Shown in pieces: positions 53,788-61,512 of a stretch of 64,000 bases of DNA; the stretch's first letter is position 1; the number at the start of each line of letters is the position of its first letter. The position numbers and the translations under genes were made by a program. The notes under the pieces were generated by a model. That model ran no database searches. It saw nothing but the letters and a program-made list of their open reading frames with translations, and was not told the DNA's origin. Origin of the DNA: Planococcus soli (lineage in GTDB: Bacteria > Bacillota > Bacilli > Bacillales_A > Planococcaceae); the NCBI RefSeq assembly GCF_016881065.1, contig NZ_WXYN01000051.1, positions 124,001-188,000 on the forward strand. The letters run 5' to 3'.

Positions 53788-53823
53788 AAAGCATTCGGCT
53801 GAAATTAGCCAGATGCTTTTTTT
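53788..53823 (+). terminator. Terminator of the two-component operon
   Basis: Stem aaagcat(t)cggct / agcc(ag)atgcttt, imperfect, with seven T residues after it. Confidence 0.7.
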
Positions 53824-53866
53824 GCTTGGACAAATACTGTGCATAAAAATTTTCTCTTTTATTTGA

Positions 53867-53895
53867 ATTTTAAGATTATTTAACGTCTATTTAAC
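53867..53895 (+). promoter_or_regulatory. Phased direct repeats, possible response regulator box
   Basis: ATTTAAC occurs at 53878 and 53889 and a weaker copy (ATTTTAA) at 53867; all three start exactly 11 bp apart. The layout resembles PhoP boxes (TTAACA repeats with 11-bp period) that control teichuronic acid genes in B. subtilis. A possible promoter follows and the first gene starts at 53949. Confidence 0.5.
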
Positions 53896-53948
53896 CTTTG
53901 CACTTTAATGTAAGCATCATAAAGGATAAACATTAGGAGGATCTAATT

Positions 53949-54737
53949 ATGGAGAGTACATTCAATCTGAATAAATTCCTGAAAGCGATGCACAAGAGAA
54001 AAGCGTTGATCATCCTCGTCACTCTGGCTTTTATATTCTTTAGTGCTGTTGCGAGCTATACCATCATGAAGCCGGTTTACAAAGCGACCACTCAGATTTT
54101 GATCAATCAAAACTCTGTCAGCAGCCAGGACTTTGACAGTCTGGACATCAGTACGAATCTTCAATTGATTGGCACCTATAATGTCATCATTAAAAGTCCA
54201 GCGATTTTGGGCAATGTGATTGAGGAATTGGAGCTGGATGACACGGTTCAGTCCCTGACAGAGCGGATCACTGTCAACAATATTGAAAGTTCACAAGTGG
54301 TCAGCTTATCAGTCGAGGATTCTTCAACGGAACAGGCCGCGCTGATCGCCAATACGACTGCTAAAGTGTTCCAGGAAGAAATTCAGCAAATGATGAAAGT
54401 GGACAATGTCAGTATTTTAGCTGCAGCAGAAGGCACTGGAAGCTCGAAACCGATTCGGCCTGATCCCGTCTTTAACATGGCGATTGGAGCGATTGCAGGC
54501 ATGGTTTTCGGAATGGGCATCACGTTGATTCTGGAACAACTGAATACAACAGTCCGTTCGGAAGAGGACATCGAAGAAATGGTGGGACTTCACATTTTAG
54601 GGGTGGTCAGCCCAGTGGACAGCAATATGAAAATGGAAAAACCGTTAAATCTAACAAACAGATTGGAGAAGGATTTAAATGCGGACAACGAAAAAGACAA
54701 AAAGGTTAATGCCGCGAAAATTGGTGGCTCGTACTAA
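53949..54737 (+). CDS. Wzz/TkmA-like polysaccharide co-polymerase and kinase modulator
   Basis: 262 residues from ATG 53949, after taggagga. Two transmembrane helices (about 18-40 and 175-197) flank an extracellular domain with the Wzz pattern (VYKATTQILINQ near 37-48). PDPVFNMAIGAIAGMVFG is the Pro-rich second helix entry. The cytoplasmic tail continues to residue 262 and would activate the BY-kinase encoded next, whose gene overlaps by 59 bases. This is the split arrangement of Gram-positive systems such as CapA/CapB or TkmA/PtkA. Confidence 0.9.
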   Translation: MESTFNLNKFLKAMHKRKALIILVTLAFIFFSAVASYTIMKPVYKATTQILINQNSVSSQDFDSLDISTNLQLIGTYNVIIKSPAILGNVIEELELDDTVQSLTERITVNNIESSQVVSLSVEDSSTEQAALIANTTAKVFQEEIQQMMKVDNVSILAAAEGTGSSKPIRPDPVFNMAIGAIAGMVFGMGITLILEQLNTTVRSEEDIEEMVGLHILGVVSPVDSNMKMEKPLNLTNRLEKDLNADNEKDKKVNAAKIGGSY

Positions 54738-55374
54738 CCCGCAATCGATTGCAGCGGAACAATATCGGACGATCCGAACCAACATCAACTTCTCTACTCC
54801 CGGTCTGGATTCGAAAGTCATCTTGTTTACGTCCGCTTCAAAAGAAGAAGGAAAGTCAACGACTGCTGCAAATATGGCGATTGTTTTTGCCGAGACTGGC
54901 AAAAAAGTCCTGCTGATCGATGCAGACATGCGGCGGCCGACTTTGTACCGGACGTTTCAGCTTGGCAATAATATTGGACTATCCAATTTATTGCTGCGAA
55001 AAGGCAAGCTGAAACAATCTGTAAAAGCGAGCGGCATTCAAAATCTGGATTTGCTGATGAGCGGACAAATTCCTCCGAACCCAGCTGAACTGCTGGAATC
55101 GGATGCGCTGGATGAATTGATGGAAGAAATGCGCGGAATGTATGATTACGTCCTCTTTGATTCCCCGCCGATCTTGTCGGTCACCGATTCCAAAATTCTG
55201 GCAAATAAATGCGACGGTACAGTGCTGGTGGTCAATACCGGCAAGTCTGAAAAAGTCAGCGTTGAAAAAGCGCGCGATTCGCTAGCAACTGCAAAAGCTT
55301 TTATTTTGGGAGTCGTTTTAAATAACTATCCGATGACAAAAGAAAACTATTATTACCACAATTATAATGAGTAA
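54679..55374 (+). CDS. BY-type tyrosine kinase (CpsD/CapB/PtkA family)
   Basis: 231 residues from ATG 54679, after ggagaagga inside the preceding gene. Walker A SASKEEGKSTTAANMA (residues 51-66), Walker A' VLLIDADMRRP near 78-88 and Walker B YVLFDSPP near 157 are intact. The C-terminal Tyr cluster NYYYHNY is the autophosphorylation site. Family members phosphorylate sugar-precursor enzymes, among them UDP-glucose dehydrogenases, and control chain length. A dehydrogenase homologue is encoded in the same operon; no PHP-type phosphatase gene is present nearby. Confidence 0.93.
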   Translation: MRTTKKTKRLMPRKLVARTNPQSIAAEQYRTIRTNINFSTPGLDSKVILFTSASKEEGKSTTAANMAIVFAETGKKVLLIDADMRRPTLYRTFQLGNNIGLSNLLLRKGKLKQSVKASGIQNLDLLMSGQIPPNPAELLESDALDELMEEMRGMYDYVLFDSPPILSVTDSKILANKCDGTVLVVNTGKSEKVSVEKARDSLATAKAFILGVVLNNYPMTKENYYYHNYNE

Positions 55375-55407
55375 TTAGCTTGATACGGCAGGGAAGGGAG
55401 AAAGGGC

Positions 55408-56343
55408 ATGAAGGTTGATAAGCAGCAAATACTCAAAATTCTTCATCAATCTTTGGTGCCTTTTCTTTTGCTCTTCCGCCATTTTCGTACATTCGTGTTG
55501 GATGGTTTTGAACATATCGAAGAAAAACTTGAGCATGCAGCTTTGCCGGCAGCGCCTCATCTAACAAGCAAGACTGTTATGGTAACAGGAGCTGGGGGAT
55601 TGATCGGTTCAGAAATCAGCCGCCAGCTGATTCAATTTCAACCTGCGCAAATTTTGCTGGTCGGAGACGGAGAAAAATCCATCAATTTGCTTGATGTCCA
55701 GCTAAAAAAGCTGTTGGAAAGACATACAGAAATTATTCCAGTTATTATCAATGTTCAAGATAAGAAAAGGGTTTTTGAAGCTGTTGGCCGATATAATCCA
55801 GAAATCATTTATCATACAGCCGGCCACCATCAAATGGATGTTTCAGAAGAAAAAGCAGAAGAAACTTTGTACGCCAGCGTTTATGGAACAAATAATATTG
55901 CGGAAGCTGCAAACCGCTATCGGGTCGGTACATTTGTGATGGTTTCTTCGGAGCAGGCAGGAAAGCCGCGCAATCTGAAAGAAGCAGCAAAAAGACTGGC
56001 AGAAATAACGACGGAAAGCATTGCGGCGACGAGCTTGACCCGGTATACAATTGTTAGGTTGCCTGAAAATCTTCATGTAAAGAAATTAGCCAAAAATTCG
56101 GATTTCATTTTTGAACAAAAAGCGCCCATTGTTTATGCAGCGCAAAATATACTTCAGGCGGGAAGTGCAGATGCACGATTCAGCAAAGGCGGACTGTTCC
56201 AGCAAAGGGATGGGGTATTGCGCCTAGCATACCAAAAGCAGACAGAGCTCAGCCAAATAGAATTGGCGCGCCTGTTGAAACAATTGAAAACGGCTAAAGA
56301 AGACGAGGCACGAAAATTGGTTATTTCATTTATAAAGCAATAA
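55408..56343 (+). CDS. Short CapD-like NAD(P)-binding protein with changed active site
   Basis: 311 residues from ATG 55408, after agggagaaaggg. An N-terminal segment of about 50 residues has one hydrophobic stretch; the Rossmann domain starts with VMVTGAGGLIGSEI (57-70). The rest follows CapD/FlaA1 sugar dehydratases (NPEIIYHTAG, ASVYGTNNIAEAA). The catalytic block that normally reads STDKA is SSEQA (180-184), so the Asp and Lys are gone, while AAKRLAE remains. It lacks the four membrane helices of long CapD proteins and ends early. It may bind a nucleotide without being an active dehydratase; a changed reaction is also possible. Confidence 0.78.
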   Translation: MKVDKQQILKILHQSLVPFLLLFRHFRTFVLDGFEHIEEKLEHAALPAAPHLTSKTVMVTGAGGLIGSEISRQLIQFQPAQILLVGDGEKSINLLDVQLKKLLERHTEIIPVIINVQDKKRVFEAVGRYNPEIIYHTAGHHQMDVSEEKAEETLYASVYGTNNIAEAANRYRVGTFVMVSSEQAGKPRNLKEAAKRLAEITTESIAATSLTRYTIVRLPENLHVKKLAKNSDFIFEQKAPIVYAAQNILQAGSADARFSKGGLFQQRDGVLRLAYQKQTELSQIELARLLKQLKTAKEDEARKLVISFIKQ

Positions 56344-56365
56344 ATAAATGAAGGGGTGGAAGAAA

Positions 56366-56878
56366 ATGGGGGCGCAAAAGCATTCTAATGAATTCCGGTT
56401 TGAAGAGGATACACATGAACTTCGTACAAAATTTTCATTTCAAAACGATGATATAATTGTTCAGCATCCTTTCCTGAACAAAATTTATCCATATGCCCTA
56501 AATACCATTCATTTGGTGACTTATTGCGAAAATAATACAGTATCCTTGCTTTCGGGAAGCTTAGAAATAGGGACTATCGAAAGCATGTCGGGATATGCAG
56601 ATGAAATTGGCGGAATTTCATGTGGAGTGGATCATCAGGGGAATCTAAAGTCATATGCCTATGATTTAAAGACACTTGAGAAAATCGACAAGCATCCACA
56701 AACACGGTTTGTTTTTGCTGGGAGCAGAATTCCACATTTCGATCGCCTCAAAGCATTTGCCATCGATCTGCATGTAAATAATAAAGTGGACGATGTAATT
56801 TCGTGGAAGCTGGCATTGGATAGTTACGGCCAAGCTATCCTGATCAATACCCTTATGGAAAAAGAGAACTTGCTTTGA
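56366..56878 (+). CDS. Unknown protein in the BY-kinase operon
   Basis: 170 residues from ATG 56366, after aaggggtgga; 22 bases after the CapD-like gene. No signal peptide or membrane segment. The composition is mixed, with strands in the first half (FSFQNDDIIVQHPF, TVSLLSGSLEIGTIE) and KLALDSYGQAILINTLMEKE helix at the end. I do not recognise a family. Its tight place in the operon suggests a role with the kinase and the sugar-enzyme homologues. Confidence 0.68.
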   Translation: MGAQKHSNEFRFEEDTHELRTKFSFQNDDIIVQHPFLNKIYPYALNTIHLVTYCENNTVSLLSGSLEIGTIESMSGYADEIGGISCGVDHQGNLKSYAYDLKTLEKIDKHPQTRFVFAGSRIPHFDRLKAFAIDLHVNNKVDDVISWKLALDSYGQAILINTLMEKENLL

Positions 56879-56957
56879 TTTTTAAAAAAGGGAATTGATC
56901 TGACAAGTGTAAGCGGCTAGGCTATTGGAAAAAGCGGGGAAAGGGGCATACGTCAAC

Positions 56958-58244
56958 ATGTTGCAAAACTTGAAAATAGCAGTAGTTGGAATGGGGTATG
57001 TCGGATTGCCGATAGCAGTCGCCTTTAACCAAAAATATCCTGTCACCGGCTACGATGTAAATACAGAAAGGATTCAGGCTTTAACATTAGGGCTTGATAA
57101 GACCAACGAAGTAAGCCGTGATGAACTTGCAAAATCAAGCATCATTTTTACGGCTGATCCAATGGATTTAAAAGAAGCAGGGTTTATAATTATTGCCGTA
57201 CCATCAGCTATTGACCAGGATAGTGTGCCTGATTTATCTGCTTTGAAAAAAGCCAGTAAATGTGTAGGGGAACATATGAAAAAAGGTGCGGTAGTAGTCT
57301 ACGAGTCAATTGTGGCACCGGGGATGACAGAAGAGGTTTGTATTCCGCTGCTGGAAAAGTACTCAGGCTATGAGAGCGGCAAAGAGTTTTTTGTCGGCTA
57401 CTCCCCGGCAAGAATGGTGCCCGGAGATAGGAAAAACAATTTTACAAAAGTAAAAAAAGTAGTTGCCGGCCAGAATGAAGAAGTCACAGAGTTTTTAGCT
57501 ATGGTATATGGAAGCATTGTAGGTGGGGGAATACATAAAGCTCCATCCATCCGTGTCGCCGAAACCGCAAAATTGATAGAAAATATCCAACGCGATGTCA
57601 ATGTGGCACTGATAAACGAATTGGCATTGATCTGTGAACGTTTAAAAATCGATACACAGCAAGTTTTGGAAACAGCGGGCAGCAAGCGCGATTTTCTAAA
57701 GGTTGCACCGGGCTTGGTGGGAGGGCAAGGAATTGATCTGGCATCTGTTTATTTGGCAAACAAAGCAGAATCGATCGGCCATAGTTCCCAAGTGATTTTA
57801 TCAGGACGCAGCATTAACGAAGGGATGAGCAGCTTCATTGCACAGTCACTGATAAAAAAGATGAGCCAGGACAATATCAGTCCGGCTGATGGCCGTGTCA
57901 TTGTTTTGGGGCTTTCTTATCAAGAGGACATTCCTGATCTGCGAAATTCCAAAGTAATTGGCATCGTACAGGAATTGAGAAAATCCGGCATGGATGTCCA
58001 GCTCGCCGATTCCTATGCATGTGCGAAAGATGCTGAAAGCCATTTTGGATCAAAGCTACTCTCTCATCAGCAATTGGAGCCGGCGCATGCGGTCATTCTG
58101 GCTGTCCCCCATAAGCAATATAAAGAAGGCGGATGGAAGCAATTTGAAGGCTTATTGATCGGACAGCAAGGAATTGTTTTTGATATTAAAGGCGCCCTTG
58201 ATGCGAAGAAAAAGCCGGAAAAAATCCAGTTGTGGCGTTTGTAA
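56958..58244 (+). CDS. UDP-sugar dehydrogenase homologue (WecC/TviB type) lacking the catalytic cysteine
   Basis: 428 residues from ATG 56958; aaagggg lies about 11 bases upstream, an unusual but usable distance. The NAD domain starts IAVVGMGYVGLPIAVAF. The central block RVAETAKLIENIQRDVNVALINELALI near 205-230 is typical. At the active site the usual GLVGGHCIGVDPYYL reads GLVGGQGIDLASVYL: His is Gln257 and the catalytic Cys is Gly258. In the C-terminal domain LGL(T/S)(F/Y)KE is LGLSYQED, so the usual Lys is Gln. PDLRNSKV is kept. Oxidation to the uronic acid should therefore be impossible by the known thioester route. It may be a regulatory pseudoenzyme. Confidence 0.85.
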   Translation: MLQNLKIAVVGMGYVGLPIAVAFNQKYPVTGYDVNTERIQALTLGLDKTNEVSRDELAKSSIIFTADPMDLKEAGFIIIAVPSAIDQDSVPDLSALKKASKCVGEHMKKGAVVVYESIVAPGMTEEVCIPLLEKYSGYESGKEFFVGYSPARMVPGDRKNNFTKVKKVVAGQNEEVTEFLAMVYGSIVGGGIHKAPSIRVAETAKLIENIQRDVNVALINELALICERLKIDTQQVLETAGSKRDFLKVAPGLVGGQGIDLASVYLANKAESIGHSSQVILSGRSINEGMSSFIAQSLIKKMSQDNISPADGRVIVLGLSYQEDIPDLRNSKVIGIVQELRKSGMDVQLADSYACAKDAESHFGSKLLSHQQLEPAHAVILAVPHKQYKEGGWKQFEGLLIGQQGIVFDIKGALDAKKKPEKIQLWRL

Positions 58245-58288
58245 CTTTCTGTATCCAAAAAAAGGCGATGCTTATCAAGAAATCACTC

Positions 58289-58320
58289 AACCCATCTGCG
58301 TCATGCAGATGGGTTTTTCT
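58289..58320 (+). terminator. Terminator of the BY-kinase operon
   Basis: Stem aacccatctgc / gcagatgggtt with loop gtcat, then five T residues. Confidence 0.85.
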
Positions 58321-58435
58321 GTGCATATTTATAGGCAACTCAGGAAAAATTAATACTTGTCTCACGATGTTCACAGAAACGGAGACTAAACTAAATTTAT
58401 AAAGTTAGTAAATAATCAAAAAGGAGGCGGAGGTT

Positions 58436-59197
58436 TTGGCTATTGAAATATTTTGCAGAAAAGAGCAAAAGTATTTGATCAGCAAGGAACAGTACAACCG
58501 ATTGATTGAAGAAATGGGCAATCGCATGAGGAGCGACAAAAATGGGGATAACGGAAAATATACGGTCACCAGCCTTTATTTTGAAAATGAGGCAAAGCAA
58601 ATCTATTTTGAAACTAAGAACAAATTGCAGTATCGGCAAAAGCTGCGGCTTCGTGTATACGGAGACACTGATTTGGCTGGGACCGCGTTTTTTGAAGTAA
58701 AACAAAAGCATAAAGACGTTGTCAATAAACGTCGTGCAGTGATTCCCCTTGCTGAGGCGTATCGCTATTTGAAAGAAGGTAGCAAGGGTGGATTGGACCA
58801 TTTTCATGTATCGAACCGGCAAGTATTGAAGGAAATTGATTACTTTATAAATTATTACGGCCTTCAACCCGAAATGATTGTCAGCTACGACCGTCATGCA
58901 TTGCATGGAGTGGATGATGAAGATCTCCGCATCACTTTCGATTTTAACTTGCGTTGCCGCAACCAGGATTTGCATCTCGAGCACGGCACTTATGGCGACC
59001 CTTTTATCGATTTGAATCTGGTGGTGCTGGAAGTGAAGGTGGATCACAGCGTACCTTTGTGGCTTGTTCGGATCCTGCAGAGCCTCGACTGTGAGCAGCG
59101 CAGCGCGTCAAAATTCTGTACGAGTACAGAATTACTCGATGGTGAACTTTTTCCGTTGGAAACAGAATTTGAAAATACCACAATAGGAGGAAACTGA
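58436..59197 (+). CDS. VTC domain polyphosphate polymerase-like protein
   Basis: 253 residues from TTG 58436, after aaaggaggcgg. A single VTC-type tunnel domain is seen: FCRKEQKYLISKEQYNRL (6-23, with the early Arg/Lys), TSLYFEN, KLRLRVYG near 70-77, FFEVKQKHKDVVNKRR near 88-103, SYDRHAL near 157 and VVLEVKVD near 200. These Lys, Arg and Glu residues line the tunnel where ATP is turned into polyphosphate in yeast Vtc4. No SPX domain or membrane segment is present. The partner gene for a DUF4956 membrane protein starts 2 bases after its stop. Confidence 0.88.
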   Translation: MAIEIFCRKEQKYLISKEQYNRLIEEMGNRMRSDKNGDNGKYTVTSLYFENEAKQIYFETKNKLQYRQKLRLRVYGDTDLAGTAFFEVKQKHKDVVNKRRAVIPLAEAYRYLKEGSKGGLDHFHVSNRQVLKEIDYFINYYGLQPEMIVSYDRHALHGVDDEDLRITFDFNLRCRNQDLHLEHGTYGDPFIDLNLVVLEVKVDHSVPLWLVRILQSLDCEQRSASKFCTSTELLDGELFPLETEFENTTIGGN

Positions 59198-59198
59198 C

Positions 59199-59885
59199 AT
59201 GACATTCATTAATGAACTGTTTAACTACAATACGGAAACAGGGGAGTCCACCATTTGGATGAGCCTGGCAGCAATGGCCATAGCCTTGGTTCTAAGCCTA
59301 ATCATCACCACAGTTTATCAGTATACCTTTAACGGAGAAAATTATTCACAGGATTTTGTCCATACCATCATCATGATGAGCGTGGTCGTTTCAGTAGTCA
59401 TGAATGTGGTCAGCGGAAATGCAGGTGTGGCTTTCGGGCTGTTTGCGGTTTTTTCCTTGATTCGTTTCCGCAGTGCTGTCACGAATGCAAAAGACATCGC
59501 CTATATTTTCTTCGGTCTTTGTGTAGGAATGACCTGCGGGCTGTTTCAATTTCAGCTGGCGATTCTTTTGACCTTATTCGCATGTGGGGTTTTCTATTTC
59601 CTTTTCAAAACGAATTATGCAGAAGGGCGGGATACACAGATTTTAAAAGTAACGGTCCCGGAAAATTTAAATCATGAAAACCTGATCGACGATATTCTTA
59701 AGGACAAAACGGTCGATCATCAATTGCGCCAAGTAGAGACGACCAATTTGGGGACGATGATTTTGTATACGTTTTCCATTCGCTGCAAACCCAATACGAA
59801 AGATCGTGACCTGCTGGATCAGATTCGGGAACGCAACGCCAATTTAAAAGTTTCCTTGTCTTATCTGCCGAATAAAGACTGCTGA
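59199..59885 (+). CDS. DUF4956 membrane protein
   Basis: 228 residues from ATG 59199, with aggagg upstream. Four hydrophobic helices occupy about 20-140. The conserved loop FGLFAVFSLIRFRSAVTNAKDIAYIFFGLCVG (about 83-114) is the DUF4956 hallmark. A soluble C-terminal domain of about 80 residues follows. DUF4956 genes are commonly next to VTC-domain genes; the membrane protein may pass polyphosphate across the membrane, by analogy to yeast VTC, but this is not shown. Confidence 0.9.
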   Translation: MTFINELFNYNTETGESTIWMSLAAMAIALVLSLIITTVYQYTFNGENYSQDFVHTIIMMSVVVSVVMNVVSGNAGVAFGLFAVFSLIRFRSAVTNAKDIAYIFFGLCVGMTCGLFQFQLAILLTLFACGVFYFLFKTNYAEGRDTQILKVTVPENLNHENLIDDILKDKTVDHQLRQVETTNLGTMILYTFSIRCKPNTKDRDLLDQIRERNANLKVSLSYLPNKDC

Positions 59886-59893
59886 CGTGAATG

Positions 59894-59925
59894 CAGTCCG
59901 GTATATTTTTTCGGACTGTTTTTTT
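59894..59925 (+). terminator. Terminator of the VTC-DUF4956 operon
   Basis: Stem cagtccg / cggactg around gtatatttttt, then seven T residues. Confidence 0.82.
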
Positions 59926-59975
59926 GGAGATGCGGAAGGGTATGGAACAGTATAGAACTGAAGGAGGGCGAAGTT

Positions 59976-60308
59976 ATGGAAATTAGAGCAAAGAGAGATT
60001 TGCTGAAGGACCGTTACGGAAATTATTATATGGTGTCCTACGCTTCCAAAAATGCATTGACGATTGTCAATGCCGCCATGTATCACGCGTTTAACCAAAC
60101 CTTAAACGATGAGCTTGTCGCTAAGGTAAAAGCGAAATACCCGAAAGATGTAGCCTGTGGAAAGTATTTTGCTGATTTGGTGCATGAACAAGTAGAACAA
60201 ATGAGTAGCCCTGAACATCCGGGCAAAATTTACGATATTGAAGAAGTGAAAAAAGAATATGTTCTGCATATGAAACCATTGTATGATGATTCATTTCACT
60301 TATCATAA
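59976..60308 (+). CDS. Small soluble protein, function unknown
   Basis: 110 residues from ATG 59976, with a strong gaaggaggg site. It is mostly helical and charged, with no signal or membrane segment. The start EIRAKRDLLKDRYGNYYMV recalls small Bacillales hypothetical proteins, but I cannot name a family. It is flanked by terminators on both sides, so it is monocistronic. Confidence 0.68.
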   Translation: MEIRAKRDLLKDRYGNYYMVSYASKNALTIVNAAMYHAFNQTLNDELVAKVKAKYPKDVACGKYFADLVHEQVEQMSSPEHPGKIYDIEEVKKEYVLHMKPLYDDSFHLS

Positions 60309-60324
60309 AGCGGTTCGCAATGTC

Positions 60325-60354
60325 AGTCTGCCGTATGAACGGCAGGCTTTTTGT
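60325..60354 (+). terminator. Terminator of the small gene
   Basis: Stem agtctgccgt / acggcaggct with loop atga, followed by TTTTT. Confidence 0.8.
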
Positions 60355-60435
60355 TATGCAGCCAAACAACGGATGCGAAGAGAATAAATATGGTGTAAGC
60401 TAGAGTTCGAGATTAGTTGAAAAGGGTTGAAAAGA

Positions 60436-61422
60436 ATGAAGTCTACCATCAATGCAAAAGATGTGGCAAAGCTTGCAGGCGTTTCGCAGTCTTCTGTTTC
60501 CAGAGTCTATTTTAAAGGCGCTAAAGTGTCGGAAAAAACACGCCGAAAAGTACTGGCTGCTGCAGAAGAGCTTGGCTATCGGCCAAATGAATTTGCCAGA
60601 AGCCTGATCACCAACCGGACAAAAATCATCGGCCTGGTGATGAAAGGCGTGCAAAATCCTTTCTACCCTCAAGTATTGACACAGTTTACTGCTGCTTTTA
60701 AAAAATACGGCTATAGTGTGTTGTTCGTCCATACAAATAACGATGAAATCGAAACGGAAGATGTTGAAACTTTACTGAATTACAATGTTGCCGGGGTGGT
60801 TATTACGGATGCAACCATGTCGTTGAATGTAGCCGAGAGCTTCCGTGCAAATCATATTCCCTTGGTGTTTTTTAACCGGAAACTGAGCAGCTCGGATTTC
60901 TATTCAGTTTGCTGCAATAACTTGAATGCCGGACGTGCAATAGCGGAATATTTACTTAAGCAGGGATTAACCGATATGGCTTATATATCGGGAAATGAAA
61001 ATACGTCAACCAGTCTGGAGCGGGAAAAAGGCTTTAGCGAAGTATTGGCACAGCATAACTTGGAATACCACAAGCATGCTTCGGACTATACATACGGAGG
61101 CGGCTATGCCACTGCACTAGACATCATCGAAGCAGGAGAATTGCCGTCAGCTTTTTTTGTGGCGAACGATATCATGGCGTTAGGCGTTTTGGATGCGCTG
61201 CAAAAAAAAGGCGTAGCCGTACCGGAGCAGGTCAAAGTCATTGGCTTTGACAATATTGAAATGGCGTCCTGGCCGGGCTATGAACTGACGACCTGGGAAC
61301 AGCCCATCGAAAAAATGGTGGAAGAGACGGTAAAATATTTATTGTCAGAAATGGCTGGATACACAGGATCGGCGCAGTCTGTCGAAGTGGAAGGAACATT
61401 TATTAAGCGGAAAACGACATAA
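60436..61422 (+). CDS. LacI family transcriptional regulator
   Basis: 328 residues from ATG 60436, after aaaggg; the upstream TTG 60427 overlaps the site. Helix-turn-helix and hinge at 5-60 (NAKDVAKLAGVSQSSVSRVYF, TRRKVLAAAEELGYRPNEFARSL). The sugar-binding-protein-like domain follows (IIGLVMKGVQNPFYPQVL, PSAFFVANDIMALGVLDAL, KVIGFDNIEMASW). It most likely represses the dehydrogenase-permease genes downstream; a palindromic operator lies 10-30 bases past their promoter. Confidence 0.93.
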   Translation: MKSTINAKDVAKLAGVSQSSVSRVYFKGAKVSEKTRRKVLAAAEELGYRPNEFARSLITNRTKIIGLVMKGVQNPFYPQVLTQFTAAFKKYGYSVLFVHTNNDEIETEDVETLLNYNVAGVVITDATMSLNVAESFRANHIPLVFFNRKLSSSDFYSVCCNNLNAGRAIAEYLLKQGLTDMAYISGNENTSTSLEREKGFSEVLAQHNLEYHKHASDYTYGGGYATALDIIEAGELPSAFFVANDIMALGVLDALQKKGVAVPEQVKVIGFDNIEMASWPGYELTTWEQPIEKMVEETVKYLLSEMAGYTGSAQSVEVEGTFIKRKTT

Positions 61423-61428
61423 TAGGTG

Positions 61429-61457
61429 TTGACATTCTCTATGAATTCACCTATTCT
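61429..61457 (+). promoter_or_regulatory. Promoter of the dehydrogenase-permease operon
   Basis: TTGACA (61429-61434) and TATTCT (61452-61457) with a 17-bp spacer, starting 7 bases after the LacI stop codon. Confidence 0.72.
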
Positions 61458-61471
61458 CTAAATAGTTTCAC

Positions 61472-61491
61472 TTTTGCATACGTATTCAAAA
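61472..61491. promoter_or_regulatory. LacI-type operator
   Basis: TTTGCATACGTATTCAAA with one more T and A outside forms a 20-bp palindrome with a single mismatched pair and a central CG, as is usual for LacI family operators. It lies just after the -10 box, where a bound repressor would block transcription. Confidence 0.7.
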
Positions 61492-61512
61492 TATGAAATT
61501 GGAGGAATTAGC

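Noticed and set aside
56958-58244. Simple annotation as an active UDP-glucose or UDP-GlcNAc dehydrogenase
   Set aside because: The catalytic Cys and the neighbouring His are absent, so activity should not be assumed from the family name.
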